Source: a virus. From it: a stretch of DNA of 49,874 nucleotides. This document shows, piece by piece, positions 16,681-25,111 of this stretch. The position numbers and the translations under genes were made by a program. Below the pieces are notes generated by a model. It made no database searches. It was not told the origin of the DNA and saw nothing but the letters and a program-made list of their open reading frames with translations. The DNA is taken from IMG/VR virus record IMGVR_UViG_3300005513_000317, positions 1-49,874 of that record. One strand, 5' to 3'. Within the stretch, counting starts at the first letter, position 1. Each line of letters opens with the position of its first letter.

Positions 16681-17511
16681 TCAATATGATTTGACCGTAG
16701 TATTCACACCGGTCGTGGTGGTTTGCTGCGTAACGACGCCGACGACTACTTCTGCCGTGGTCATCTGCTTGGTTGTTGCGAATTCGACGTTGTAGCGCAG
16801 GTCGCGCCGGTACGTCTTGGCCTTTTCAAGAGAGTCTGTCATCGGACTGTCCTGATACACCGATCGCGCGCCGGTTCCATCCGGCATAGTCAGGAACGCC
16901 AGATCAGCCAGCACGACGTCGACCGCCTTGGCGACGGTATCGCGCAGCGCCGGTGTAGGCGCCCAGATCGTGATCTGGACGAGCCGTTTTTGCCGCCTTA
17001 TCTCCTGAATGGCCGTACCCGTCGAGCCGACCCGGAGTACGGGCGTCGGCCCGGCCGGAACCGTGATCACTGCCCCACTGCTGCTCGCGCCAGGTATTTG
17101 AACTGCAAGCCCTGTCGCAATCGTCGCCAGCGTATCGCCAACCTGCACGGGATAGGTGTAGGCGTCTGTGCCGATCAGGATGGCAAGGTTCTGCGAAAAG
17201 AACGGCGACGGGATGGTGCCGCCGACGGTTACATGAGAACCAGACAGCGTCATGTTCAGCGTCGGCGTGTTCCGCGCGAATGGTTGCCACCGGCGATCAA
17301 ATCGGGTCGTATTCGATTCCGACTGCGTTGGGTAGACGCTAATGTTGACCTTCCCGGCCAGCAGATCGGCATCGAGCGCCTGCGCGTTCGGCCAGCCTGG
17401 GTACACGCGAACGTCGCAGTCGGCAACCGATGGTTGCCCGGTGCCGTTCGGATAGACGGCTGCTGCCGCCTGCGCCGCCAACACCACCAGCACTTCGGAA
17501 ATATCAGCCAT
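16681..17511 (-). CDS. Tail completion / terminator-like protein (Mu gp37-like position)
   Basis: This 276-residue protein begins MADISEVLVVLAAQAAAAVYPNG, continues with a beta-rich middle that includes a GDTLATIATGL stretch, and ends in a segment common to head-tail joining proteins (RLVQITIWAPTPALRDTVAKAVD). It lies one gene before the sheath. It probably terminates the tail or joins it to the head. The start overlaps the upstream stop as TAATG. Confidence 0.68.
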   Translation of the reverse strand: MADISEVLVVLAAQAAAAVYPNGTGQPSVADCDVRVYPGWPNAQALDADLLAGKVNISVYPTQSESNTTRFDRRWQPFARNTPTLNMTLSGSHVTVGGTIPSPFFSQNLAILIGTDAYTYPVQVGDTLATIATGLAVQIPGASSSGAVITVPAGPTPVLRVGSTGTAIQEIRRQKRLVQITIWAPTPALRDTVAKAVDVVLADLAFLTMPDGTGARSVYQDSPMTDSLEKAKTYRRDLRYNVEFATTKQMTTAEVVVGVVTQQTTTTGVNTTVKSY

Positions 17512-18149
17512 TACGTCACCGCCTGCATCGCCGTCAGGCGCCAGCCAGCGTCGGTAAGCTCGGCGCTGGAAATTGTGTAGCGCCGGTCCAGGTCATCCGT
17601 GACGATATCGGACGACCGAAGCACAACGCCAGGGTACGCCGGCACCAGGATGTTCCACCACGGCGTCTTGGTGTCCCCCGGCAGAATGGCGTCGCCCTTT
17701 TCGCCCTTGGTGCCCTGGAGGACAGATGCTGGCCAGCCGGACATCAACGCATGTTCGTTGTCGGCCGTGATGCCGCCATAACCGAGAGCACCGACACCCG
17801 ATGCCGCCGGCGCGCGCAAAAAATTGATTGTCCGATTGCATTGAACCAGTAAGATCGGCAGCGTCAGCTGCATCTGCGCTACGAAGAACGTTCCCTGTTC
17901 CCCGACTAGATAGTCGCCAACGTGCACCAGAGTGCCGTCGAATACGCCATACCAAGTTGGCTTACCGTATTTGTTCGGACGACTATAGGTCATGTCCTCC
18001 GCGTTGAAGCTGGCGCTGAGAACGGTCACCGTCTCGCCCATTGCAGCCGTGGCGGCCGTAGCCCGGTAGACGGTGTTGGGAGGCCCGATGCGCTTGGCGG
18101 CCAGCCCGTAACCTTTGTTGATCCGGGCTTGTAGTTTCGCGTAGTCCAT
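17511..18149 (-). CDS. Head-tail region structural protein of unknown role
   Basis: This 212-residue protein lies between two head-tail joining genes. It opens with MDYAKLQARINKGYGLAAKRIG and is beta-rich; nothing specific was recognised. Location suggests a neck or minor structural component. I start it at 18149, where GGGGA precedes the ATG. The upstream extension to 18221 would overlap the neighbouring gene and lacks support. Confidence 0.68.
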   Translation of the reverse strand: MDYAKLQARINKGYGLAAKRIGPPNTVYRATAATAAMGETVTVLSASFNAEDMTYSRPNKYGKPTWYGVFDGTLVHVGDYLVGEQGTFFVAQMQLTLPILLVQCNRTINFLRAPAASGVGALGYGGITADNEHALMSGWPASVLQGTKGEKGDAILPGDTKTPWWNILVPAYPGVVLRSSDIVTDDLDRRYTISSAELTDAGWRLTAMQAVT

Positions 18150-18151
18150 GA

Positions 18152-18550
18152 TTATCCCCGAACCAGGCTGATGGTTCCTGTTGAGATGCCAGGGCCGGGA
18201 GCGAATCCGATAAAACTGCAAAGTTCTTTACGAACGCGGTTGTACAGCGCAAATCGGTCTGATGTCTCCGACTTGTTATGAGTCCAGACAGCTGCTTTAT
18301 CCGTGTCTAGGTTTTCGCGAATGGAAAAGAGGTCTGATTCCAGATCATGCAGATTCGTCAGATAGGTGCCGATCAGGACTGTCTCCTCTTCCGGCGTTAG
18401 CGTCGACAATCGCTGGAATAAGGACATTGTCAACATACCGAACTGACCGTAGATCACGTCCTGGCTTTCATTGATGATCATGGTCGTACCGACGACCTGA
18501 TAGCCCATGTAGCGGCGGGTATCGGTCATCTGCGCGGCAGTCAGCGACAT
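18152..18550 (-). CDS. Putative head-tail connector protein
   Basis: This 132-residue, mostly helical protein (SLTAAQMTDTRRYMGYQVVGT...LTPEEETVLIGTYLTNLHDLESDLFSIREN) comes directly after the capsid genes, where head-completion or adaptor proteins (gp6-like) are found. No catalytic motif is visible. AAGGA lies upstream of the ATG. Confidence 0.68.
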   Translation of the reverse strand: MSLTAAQMTDTRRYMGYQVVGTTMIINESQDVIYGQFGMLTMSLFQRLSTLTPEEETVLIGTYLTNLHDLESDLFSIRENLDTDKAAVWTHNKSETSDRFALYNRVRKELCSFIGFAPGPGISTGTISLVRG

Positions 18551-18611
18551 GATTTATTTCCTTCTACAACAGGGATTAACCAGCGGCGCCCTATTGGGCG
18601 CTGCCTGTGAA

Positions 18612-18860
18612 TTAAGCTGCTGCGTCCAATAATGCTTGCAGGTCTGCCTTCTTGGTCACTTCGGCGGGAATGGTGACCTTCTTTTCCGCCAGAGCTGCCT
18701 TGATCTGATCAACCGTCAGGTCTGCCTTCTTGGTCACTTCGGCGGGTTCAAAAATCGCATGCTTCTTTTCGTCAAAGTCGGTCTTGTTGATGACGACATA
18801 GCCCAATGGGTTGTCTTCCGAGACTTCGGACTTGATTTGTACGGTTTCTACTGCACTCAT
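18612..18860 (-). CDS. Small head protein with HeH/LEM-like C-terminal domain and internal repeat
   Basis: This 82-residue protein ends in a helix-extended loop-helix pattern (LTVDQIKAALAEKKVTIP...KKADLQALLDAAA) like the HeH domain found in small capsid-region proteins. The motif PAEVTKKADL occurs twice, encoded by an identical 30-base repeat at 18639-18668 and 18717-18746. It is placed between major capsid and connector genes, so a head-decoration or head-completion role is possible. The ATG at 18860 follows GGAG in a terminator-RBS module. Confidence 0.7.
   Translation of the reverse strand: MSAVETVQIKSEVSEDNPLGYVVINKTDFDEKKHAIFEPAEVTKKADLTVDQIKAALAEKKVTIPAEVTKKADLQALLDAAA
18639..18746. 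repeat. Pair of identical 30-bp direct repeats
   Basis: Positions 18639-18668 and 18717-18746 carry the same 30 bases, 78 bp apart and in frame. They encode PAEVTKKADL twice within one small head gene, suggesting a recent in-frame duplication. Confidence 0.85.
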
Positions 18861-18874
18861 GCTGTTCTCCAATT

Positions 18875-18901
18875 AAAAAGGAACGGGGCGAACCCCGCTC
18901 C
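18875..18901 (-). terminator. Strong hairpin with TTCG loop after capsid gene
   Basis: On the minus strand a 9-bp stem GGAGCGGGG/CCCCGTTCC closes a TTCG tetraloop and is followed by TTTTT, then AATTGGAG, the ribosome binding site of the HeH gene. This is the most stable-looking hairpin of the late operon and lies right after the most highly needed gene. Confidence 0.85.
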
Positions 18902-18931
18902 TTTGATTTCGCCAATAGCAGATGCTGGGGA

Positions 18932-20299
18932 TTAGCCCAGCATGATCGCGATGTGGTTCGACTTGATGGCCTGGAAGCCCCAAGCCAGACGAACGTGGTA
19001 CACGATCTGCATAAACTGGCGGTAGACGGCCACGTCGAACGAGATGCCCGAGACCGGATCTGTCACGGTGATTACGTCGTCGGCCATGTCCATCGCCTTG
19101 CCGTCCGGACCGATTGGCATCTTCGGTGCACGGGTGATCAGCTGGATCGCCGACTTGCTGAACGACAGGTTTGGCGTCGCGCTGTTACCGACGGTGACGG
19201 CTGTTGCGGCGGCTGGAATCGCCTGCAGCAATCCAGGCGCGGCGATGGTTACCGTACCCGGCGCTGCAATCCCGGCTGCCACGACATACTTATTGGCATC
19301 GCCCGCAAAGGTAACTGTGTCGCCAGCCAGAATTGTTCCGGTGCCGGTGATCAGCGGAATTTGCGTGGTTCCGGCTGCGAAGCCAGCGGTTGTCGTGGTG
19401 TAGGAAGCGCCAGTACCCTTGACCTGTGGCGTGATGCCAGCAGAGTTGTGCACGTCCTGACCTTCCAGACGGCCGATGATGCCTTGGCGCAGCAGCAGGT
19501 CAGAACCGGCTTCGTTGACCTTAAACAGCACGTTTTGCTTACCGCGCAGGTTCGCAATACCGGCCGAACCCAGAACCAACTGCAGGTCGGTTTGTGGTGC
19601 ACCGTTATCGTCCAGAATCTTGCGAGTTTGAGCGATATCGGACAGGTCGCCAGCAGTGCCGAATGGTGCAGTACCAGGCGTACCGTATGCGCGGGATGCG
19701 CCTTGGTATGCAGTGGTGAACAGGTCGACTTCGATCTGGTTGATCAGCGTGCGAAAAGCTTGTTGGAACTGGCCGCTGAGGATACCGGCATAGGAACCTG
19801 CATTCAGAAGGCCATTTTGCTCTTCACCGTTCCAACGGATCGGTGCGTGCTTCGACTTGCTGATGGTCATCGACACGTTACCGATGGTCTGATCGCCAGT
19901 GTTTGGCGCAGTCACAGCAGGTGTGTTGTCTGCCAGGGTAGTGGCCGGTGTGATTGGGATCAGGATTTGCTGACCGACCGATGCACGCTCAGCACTGGAG
20001 TTGCGGGAAACCGCCGGAATCATACCGACCATCTCACGCGAGACGACGTCCAGCGCTTCGTAAATCGTTGGAATTAACCCTGTCAGCGAGTTTGCGCCCA
20101 GCATCAGACCTGTTTTTGACAGGTAGTTGACCAGGTGTGCATGCAGGACGATACCAACGGCACGCGTGTATCGCTCAGCTTGGTACGACACATTTTGTGC
20201 GAATTTCTGAGAAACATTGATAGCCGTGGTTGCCGCAAAAGCGACAGAAGACAGCGCGAAGGCAGCAAATGCCAGCACGCCCAGATAAATCTTTTTCAT
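18932..20299 (-). CDS. P22-type major capsid protein with predicted N-terminal signal peptide
   Basis: The 455-residue protein matches the P22 coat-protein family from about residue 71 (SLTGLIPTIYEALDVVSREMVGMIPAVSRNSSAERA...VGQQILIPITPA...NTGDQTIGNVSMTISKSKHAPIRWNGEEQ). This HK97-fold family has an inserted I-domain, here probably around residues 290-380. Unusually, residues 1-22 form a textbook Sec signal: Lys2-Lys3, a hydrophobic core and an AFA cleavage motif before Ala23. The ATG at 20299 has GAGG about 8 bases upstream. An alternative start at Met66 would give the usual length for the family but has only a weak AGG upstream. Confidence 0.88.
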   Translation of the reverse strand: MKKIYLGVLAFAAFALSSVAFAATTAINVSQKFAQNVSYQAERYTRAVGIVLHAHLVNYLSKTGLMLGANSLTGLIPTIYEALDVVSREMVGMIPAVSRNSSAERASVGQQILIPITPATTLADNTPAVTAPNTGDQTIGNVSMTISKSKHAPIRWNGEEQNGLLNAGSYAGILSGQFQQAFRTLINQIEVDLFTTAYQGASRAYGTPGTAPFGTAGDLSDIAQTRKILDDNGAPQTDLQLVLGSAGIANLRGKQNVLFKVNEAGSDLLLRQGIIGRLEGQDVHNSAGITPQVKGTGASYTTTTAGFAAGTTQIPLITGTGTILAGDTVTFAGDANKYVVAAGIAAPGTVTIAAPGLLQAIPAAATAVTVGNSATPNLSFSKSAIQLITRAPKMPIGPDGKAMDMADDVITVTDPVSGISFDVAVYRQFMQIVYHVRLAWGFQAIKSNHIAIMLG

Positions 20300-20413
20300 G
20301 GGAATTGCCTCTAAAGTTGGGTGACTTGAATTTTTTGAAACGACAGGCCATCCAGCCCAAGCGCCAATCCCTATCCGGGGATACGGCCAGTGAGATACGG
20401 GTGCAGATAAAAC

Positions 20414-20437
20414 AAAAAGGCCCGCGTGGTGCGGGCC
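20414..20437 (-). terminator. Terminator between scaffold and capsid genes
   Basis: On the minus strand a perfect 7-bp stem GGCCCGC/GCGGGCC with a 5-base loop is followed by five T. A 114-base leader without other genes then leads to the capsid start. Confidence 0.82.
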
Positions 20438-20459
20438 TTGGTTGCAATGCTACGAGTAC

Positions 20460-21260
20460 TTAATCGACGACGACGGTGCCTTCCTTGACGGCAGCCATCT
20501 GGTCATTTGGAGAGAGTGCAGTGAACTGCGAACGGCTGATCTCTTTCTTGCCACCAGCGCCCCCAGCACCTGGACGCGCACCGCCGCCAGATGCGCCGGA
20601 ACCCTTCAAGATCATGTCTTTGTTTGGGTACTGGGAGACGTAGACCTCAATTGCCTCTTCGAAGGTCGCATGCTCACCGTGGCGCACTACAGAGAACAGC
20701 GGATTACCGTTCGCATCCATCGGAACCAACTTGCCATTTTCGACCTTCAGGCGATCGCCAAACACCTTTTGCGCGATGTCAGCAGGAATCGCCAGCTTTT
20801 CAGCGATGAATTTCGAACCCGCGAAGCTGCCGCCAATGATGTGGTTGTTCAGATCCTGAGTCAGCTTGTTATTCTGCTCTGTAAGCGCACGTTCCTTTTC
20901 GGCTGCGGCGCGGGTCGCGGCTTCTACCGACTCGCGCGCCGACTTTGTCGCTGCATCCTTGATTTCTTGAACCTTGCCGGCAGTGACCAACTCGCCATCC
21001 TTGATGTTCTTTGCCAACTCGATGGCCTTCTTTGCCGCCTCAGGATCTTCGATGCCTTCGAACTTCTTCAAATTGCCTTCAGCAGCTTCGGCGCGCTCGC
21101 GGTGATTCTTGGCTTCACCGTTGAGACGGGATATCGTCGAAATCGTGCCATCAGCATCAAATGCTGCTTCGCGACCGTCTGGATAAACGAAAACAGGCTG
21201 CTTATTGGCTCCCTCGCCAGTGGTGACAATATTTCCTGAAGCATCAAATTTGAATGGCAT
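20460..21260 (-). CDS. Capsid scaffolding protein
   Basis: This 266-residue protein has a short N-terminal beta part (FVYPDGREAAFDADGTI), then a long highly charged coiled-coil region (about residues 45-130), then a folded region and a glycine-rich stretch (GSGASGGGARPGAGGAGGKK). It lies between portal and capsid genes, the classical scaffold position. Scaffolds guide procapsid assembly and are lost on maturation. AAGGA lies upstream of the ATG. Confidence 0.85.
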   Translation of the reverse strand: MPFKFDASGNIVTTGEGANKQPVFVYPDGREAAFDADGTISTISRLNGEAKNHRERAEAAEGNLKKFEGIEDPEAAKKAIELAKNIKDGELVTAGKVQEIKDAATKSARESVEAATRAAAEKERALTEQNNKLTQDLNNHIIGGSFAGSKFIAEKLAIPADIAQKVFGDRLKVENGKLVPMDANGNPLFSVVRHGEHATFEEAIEVYVSQYPNKDMILKGSGASGGGARPGAGGAGGKKEISRSQFTALSPNDQMAAVKEGTVVVD

Positions 21261-21333
21261 ATCTATCCTTCATGGGCATCCGCCCGTCGATGGTCATCTG
21301 ACCTTGCACCGCGTCGCATCCGCTAGCGGCAAT

Positions 21334-21363
21334 AAAAAAGGCCATCCGTTTGATTGGATGGCC
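21334..21363 (-). terminator. Terminator between portal and scaffold genes
   Basis: On the minus strand an 8-bp stem GGCCATCC/GGATGGCC precedes TTTTTT. Confidence 0.82.
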
Positions 21364-21379
21364 TCGAAAAACTACTTCT

Positions 21380-22786
21380 TTATACCGTCTCGACCGGCTT
21401 CTTCACCTCCGGCGTCAATGGCGGGTCGGCTTTGATTTTGACCAAAACATCAGCCCATACCAGATCTGGATTGACGATGCCGTAGCGCTGCATCTCGGCG
21501 AAAGCGTCTTCCTTTGACAGAATGCCGTTGAGGACTGCCTGTACGAGTGCCAGCATGAACGGGCCAGCTGCCTGCATGACGGCACCGGATGAGAAATCAT
21601 CGAATATGTCGACGCTACCGGCAAATTCCATCTTCATCCACTCATGCATGATCTGGACTGCATTGTCGATCGAGTCTTCGAGTGCCTCGACCATTCGCGA
21701 AAGCTGGCACTTGGCCTCGCTGTCCTCGATGGTGTTCTGAGTTGCTGTGCTTTCGACCTGTGTTTCGATCAACAACTCCGCGCCCATCGCACGCATTTGG
21801 TTTTCGAGATCTTGCAGAGATGTGCGGCCAGCGTCGATGGCCTTGCCGGAATGTTCGACGTACTCTGCTTTTCCGTTGACCGGCAACATCAATGCTGACT
21901 TGGCACCAATTTCAATCTTCGTGTCCTCTGTGATTCCGCTGATAGCGAGAATCGGCACGCGCGCGGTGTGCAGGATTGAGTCCTGATCGCTGGACGACTG
22001 CCAGTGCTTGATGTTTAGGTCTGCCAAGTCGCGAAGCGGCGGCACCGCGGTCATGAAGCCAGTACGCCGAGTGTAGAACGTCACCAGTGGGATAAAATCG
22101 AGCGACATCTTACCGCTCTGAAACGGAACCCACTCTTCTTTTTCGTTCTTTCGGTATGTTTCCCAGGCACCTGGTGTAAGGACGCGAACCTGAGGCACGG
22201 TGCGGGTTGAGAAATCGCCGTCGCTTTCCTCTACGTACTCCATGATTCTGATTTGAGTCGCTACCTCGGTGCCATCTTTACCCTTAGCACTCTTCCAGCC
22301 AAGCACTTGCTGAGGACTAATGTGCACCAAATATGGACGTACACCCGCAGCTTCTTCCGCCGCCTTGGTCTTGTAGAGCAACTTCCCATCATCTCCCATC
22401 GTCACCGGATTCTCGACCAGAATGTGAGTCAGCCCGTACTTCATGCCGGCCGTCATTAGGTTATGGGCAAACACCGTCAAGTTGTTGCCGCACATGTCGA
22501 TGTTCTCAAACCACTTTTCAGCCGTTTCGTCGACGTCGGTATAGGTTATCGCTTTTACAAATGGCTTTGCCGCCATGTTTTCGACTGTGCGGCCCAGGCC
22601 GTTGAACAAGGTAGATGTCTTGATACGATAGTCATAGCTGGCGTCATCTTCGCGGGGGAACTTTGGCAGGTACCGCTCGCGCGCGCGGCGCATGGCGGCC
22701 GTGCCACCTACCAGTGCATCGATCTTTGCCCAGTCTTCGGACATTGCATCAACTGCAGCGGACGGTTTGTTGACGGTGGCAGCCAT
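21380..22786 (-). CDS. Portal protein (DUF4055-like)
   Basis: This 468-residue protein lies between large terminase and scaffold. Its sequence (YLPKFPREDDASYDYRIKTSTLFNGLGRTVENMAAKPF and LNIKHWQSSSDQDSILHTARVPILAISGI) matches the DUF4055 portal type paired with P22-like coats. The portal forms the dodecameric DNA channel at one capsid vertex and docks the terminase. AAGGA lies upstream of the ATG. Confidence 0.87.
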   Translation of the reverse strand: MAATVNKPSAAVDAMSEDWAKIDALVGGTAAMRRARERYLPKFPREDDASYDYRIKTSTLFNGLGRTVENMAAKPFVKAITYTDVDETAEKWFENIDMCGNNLTVFAHNLMTAGMKYGLTHILVENPVTMGDDGKLLYKTKAAEEAAGVRPYLVHISPQQVLGWKSAKGKDGTEVATQIRIMEYVEESDGDFSTRTVPQVRVLTPGAWETYRKNEKEEWVPFQSGKMSLDFIPLVTFYTRRTGFMTAVPPLRDLADLNIKHWQSSSDQDSILHTARVPILAISGITEDTKIEIGAKSALMLPVNGKAEYVEHSGKAIDAGRTSLQDLENQMRAMGAELLIETQVESTATQNTIEDSEAKCQLSRMVEALEDSIDNAVQIMHEWMKMEFAGSVDIFDDFSSGAVMQAAGPFMLALVQAVLNGILSKEDAFAEMQRYGIVNPDLVWADVLVKIKADPPLTPEVKKPVETV

Positions 22787-22800
22787 GCTTTCCTTGCGAT

Positions 22801-24087
22801 CTAAATAACGAGGTTTTGTACTTGCGCAATGCGCTTCACGATTGGATATCGCTTCACAATGAAGTATCCATTTGCATCGTTAGGGTGGTCATGCCCGGTT
22901 TTCTTGTCGGGTTGACCATCCTTTCCCCAGCCTTGCTGCTCCAGCGCCTCGGTAGTGACTGGGCACAGATCAGTGTTGATCTTCCAGCGCCGCTGTCCTT
23001 GCGCGTTCAAGATCATTCCGTTGTAAGCGTTGACGCGGTCCTTTACGGCCGGATTTGCCGGATTGACCTCAACCTGAAATCCAGCTTGACGCAAGATCGA
23101 TAAATCGGACTCGCTGGCGTCCTTGCTGCTGGTATTGCCGCCAGAAGCATCGGGGTAGACCGTGATGTGATGCCCCTTGTCGGCGAAGTCTTCTTTCAAT
23201 ATTTTTACCATCGCCGGCGTGTCGCGGACCTTTACCCTTTCGGCAACCGTGCGCGGCATGTCATCACGAACCACGTTGATGCACGCCGTCATGTTATGGA
23301 CGTTGAAGTCCATCCCGACGCGCAGCGGCTCGTTTTCGGCAATGGATTCGCTTGTGTGATTAAGGATTCGGTCAAAGTCTGGATATACATTTCCGCTCGC
23401 CAGGTTGACGAACTTGCCGCGTAGGTACGCCTCGATCAGTTGCGGCGGGTATGACTGGAACAACGACTGGATATAGTCGTCCGGTAGATTCAGTTCGTTG
23501 TCATAGGTGCTGGCTTGGATCAGTCCATACATGCCAGCCAGCGCCGGATTATCCCGTACCGCTTTGACGAACTGCTGATAGACGAACTTGAAGCCTTCGG
23601 GCGTCGTAGTTACGTCGATGCCGTTCAGCACGCCGGGCACCTTGTAGCGCATCCGGGCGATGATCTTGCGCCAAGCCTTCTCGGCCTTTACCATCGGCAT
23701 TACGTCTAGCTCATCGACCAGCCCATGGCCGATCTTGAAACCAACGATGGTCTCCGGCTTCTCCATCGATCGGCAAATTACGGTACCGCGATACTTATTG
23801 CCTGCGTAGACCTCAACCTCATGATCGGCCTGCTTGATCTTCGTGCGCAGGCCCATACCGAACGCAACTTCTTCCATCGTCGGATAGAAAATGTCGCGAA
23901 TCTGCGGGTAGGTCGGGGCAAAGTAGCCCTGGTTGATGCCAGGCCACTGCCAGAAGTGCATGCCGATACCGGTGCAACCAACCCATGTCTTACCAGAGCC
24001 GAAGCCTGCAACATAGGCCTTGAACTTATGCGGAAGCCGGAGAAATTGGGTCTGCGGGACGTTAAGCGTCGGACTGATCGTGGTCAT
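22801..24087 (-). CDS. terL: Terminase large subunit
   Basis: This 428-residue protein has an N-terminal ATPase domain with Walker A GFGSGKT (residues 28-34) and Walker B-like HGLVDELD (Asp125-Glu126). The C-terminal RNase H-like nuclease domain has acidic residues in RVGMDFNVH (Asp260), VYPDASGGN (Asp312) and DHPNDANGYF (Asp399/403). It cuts concatemeric DNA and drives it through the portal. Its start overlaps the small subunit gene by 26 bp, so the two are translationally coupled. Confidence 0.93.
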   Translation of the reverse strand: MTTISPTLNVPQTQFLRLPHKFKAYVAGFGSGKTWVGCTGIGMHFWQWPGINQGYFAPTYPQIRDIFYPTMEEVAFGMGLRTKIKQADHEVEVYAGNKYRGTVICRSMEKPETIVGFKIGHGLVDELDVMPMVKAEKAWRKIIARMRYKVPGVLNGIDVTTTPEGFKFVYQQFVKAVRDNPALAGMYGLIQASTYDNELNLPDDYIQSLFQSYPPQLIEAYLRGKFVNLASGNVYPDFDRILNHTSESIAENEPLRVGMDFNVHNMTACINVVRDDMPRTVAERVKVRDTPAMVKILKEDFADKGHHITVYPDASGGNTSSKDASESDLSILRQAGFQVEVNPANPAVKDRVNAYNGMILNAQGQRRWKINTDLCPVTTEALEQQGWGKDGQPDKKTGHDHPNDANGYFIVKRYPIVKRIAQVQNLVI

Positions 24088-24658
24088 GCTTGCTCGCGTC
24101 CTTGGTTTGGAACGTGATGGCGACCGGCGTCGGCGGCTCGTCGTCCGTCTGCAGCGAATCCTTGTTGGCGCGCAGCAGGTTCAGGCCGATTTCACTGGTG
24201 CTGTTCGCGATCTTGGTCAGCAGCGCCACGCCCTGCAATGCCCGAATGCTCTTCAGCGGGTCAACGTCATCCACCAGGTCGAGCTGCTGGCTGGCTAGGA
24301 GCGACAGGCGATGCGCGGAGGCGGCGCCCTTCTCTGCGGCCGATGCCAGATGCTCGCTCACATTCTCCAGTTTCTTGGCGAGCTTTTCGACTATGGCCTG
24401 CTTGGCGTAAGGCAGTTCGGCGATCTGCTCCAGCACGCGGCGGCTCTCGGCATCGGCGCGCACCTTGTCGGCCGCCAGCTTCTTGAGCGGGTTCTCCGGC
24501 GTCGGCGCTTCCGCCTTCTTCGGCTTGATGCGGCGGCGGATCGAGGATTCGTTGACACCGAACGCGGCGGCCAGGGAGTTGATCGACTCACCTTCCAAGA
24601 CGTGGCGGCGTTCGACTTCCAGCCACTGTTCTTCGGTGAGTGAGGATTTGCGTCCCAT
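24062..24658 (-). CDS. terS: Terminase small subunit
   Basis: This 198-residue protein begins with a helix-turn-helix (LTEEQWLEVERRHVLEGESINSLAAAFGVNESSIRRRI, about residues 7-44). A long helical middle suited to ring assembly follows, then an acidic/His-rich tail. It is the first gene of the structural operon and recognises the pac or cos site in related phages. The ATG has GTAGG upstream. The recognition site, often inside or near this gene, could not be identified. Confidence 0.87.
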   Translation of the reverse strand: MGRKSSLTEEQWLEVERRHVLEGESINSLAAAFGVNESSIRRRIKPKKAEAPTPENPLKKLAADKVRADAESRRVLEQIAELPYAKQAIVEKLAKKLENVSEHLASAAEKGAASAHRLSLLASQQLDLVDDVDPLKSIRALQGVALLTKIANSTSEIGLNLLRANKDSLQTDDEPPTPVAITFQTKDASKHDHDQSDA

Positions 24659-24711
24659 GTTGATACCTACTGTGAAGAGCTGGCTGTGGCCGATGCACGG
24701 CGCAAGTTGCT

Positions 24712-24720
24712 GCTATGATG
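24712..24720 (+). promoter_or_regulatory. Candidate extended -10 promoter TGC-TATGAT
   Basis: TATGAT (24715-24720) with TGC directly upstream lies 32 bp before the + strand basic protein gene at 24752. No good -35 hexamer is visible, as is common for extended -10 promoters. Confidence 0.5.
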
Positions 24721-24751
24721 GGTTTCCATCAAACAACAAGGAAAAAGACAC

Positions 24752-25063
24752 ATGGCCGATCTGAAAATTAAATTGCCCGAAGTCGATCTGGGCAAGGTTG
24801 ATACTGTTATTACGGTTCAAGGCACCAAGGGCCGACTTGGCGAAATCCACTTGAGCAAGGGGACGATCGAATGGTGGCCCGCTGGCAACAGCGTCAATGG
24901 GAAATCTCTGAACTGGACTGAGTTCGCCAAAGTCTTCGAATTGAACGGAAACGCCATCAAAGCGAAAAAGAAGGCAGCGCCCGCTAAGGCGAAGGCGGCT
25001 CCTGCTGCTAAAGCAAAGGTGCCTGCTGCGAAGGCAGTGAAACCTGCCAAACCTAAGAAGTAA
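24752..25063 (+). CDS. Small protein with histone-H1-like Lys/Ala/Pro tail (moron)
   Basis: This 103-residue protein has a compact N-terminal domain (residues 1-68, with GTIEWWPAGNSVNGKSLNWTEFAKVFE) and a strongly basic Lys/Ala/Pro-rich tail (about 69-103). Such tails, as in eukaryotic H1 and bacterial H1-like proteins, bind DNA without sequence specificity. The gene is divergent from terminase, has AAGGA upstream and ends in its own strong terminator. It is therefore an independent unit that could act in the lysogen or on packaged DNA. Function is inferred from composition only. Confidence 0.75.
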   Translation: MADLKIKLPEVDLGKVDTVITVQGTKGRLGEIHLSKGTIEWWPAGNSVNGKSLNWTEFAKVFELNGNAIKAKKKAAPAKAKAAPAAKAKVPAAKAVKPAKPKK

Positions 25064-25080
25064 CCTCCCACGCCTTAGAC

Positions 25081-25111
25081 AAACGGCCGCATATGCTTGC
25101 GGCCGTTTTTA
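25081..25111 (+). terminator. Bidirectional terminator after the basic-protein gene
   Basis: A perfect 10-bp inverted repeat AAACGGCCGC/GCGGCCGTTT with an 8-base loop ends in a T-run on the + strand and in AAA on the other side. Confidence 0.88.

Noticed and set aside
18574-18602. GC-rich hairpin CAGCGCCC-AATA-GGGCGC between connector and HeH genes as a terminator
   Set aside because: It lacks a T-run after the stem on the minus strand, so it is at most an RNA structure.
18953-20077. 374-codon + strand open frame antisense to the capsid gene
   Set aside because: It is an antisense shadow of a confidently identified P22-type coat gene, with no ribosome binding site or domain.
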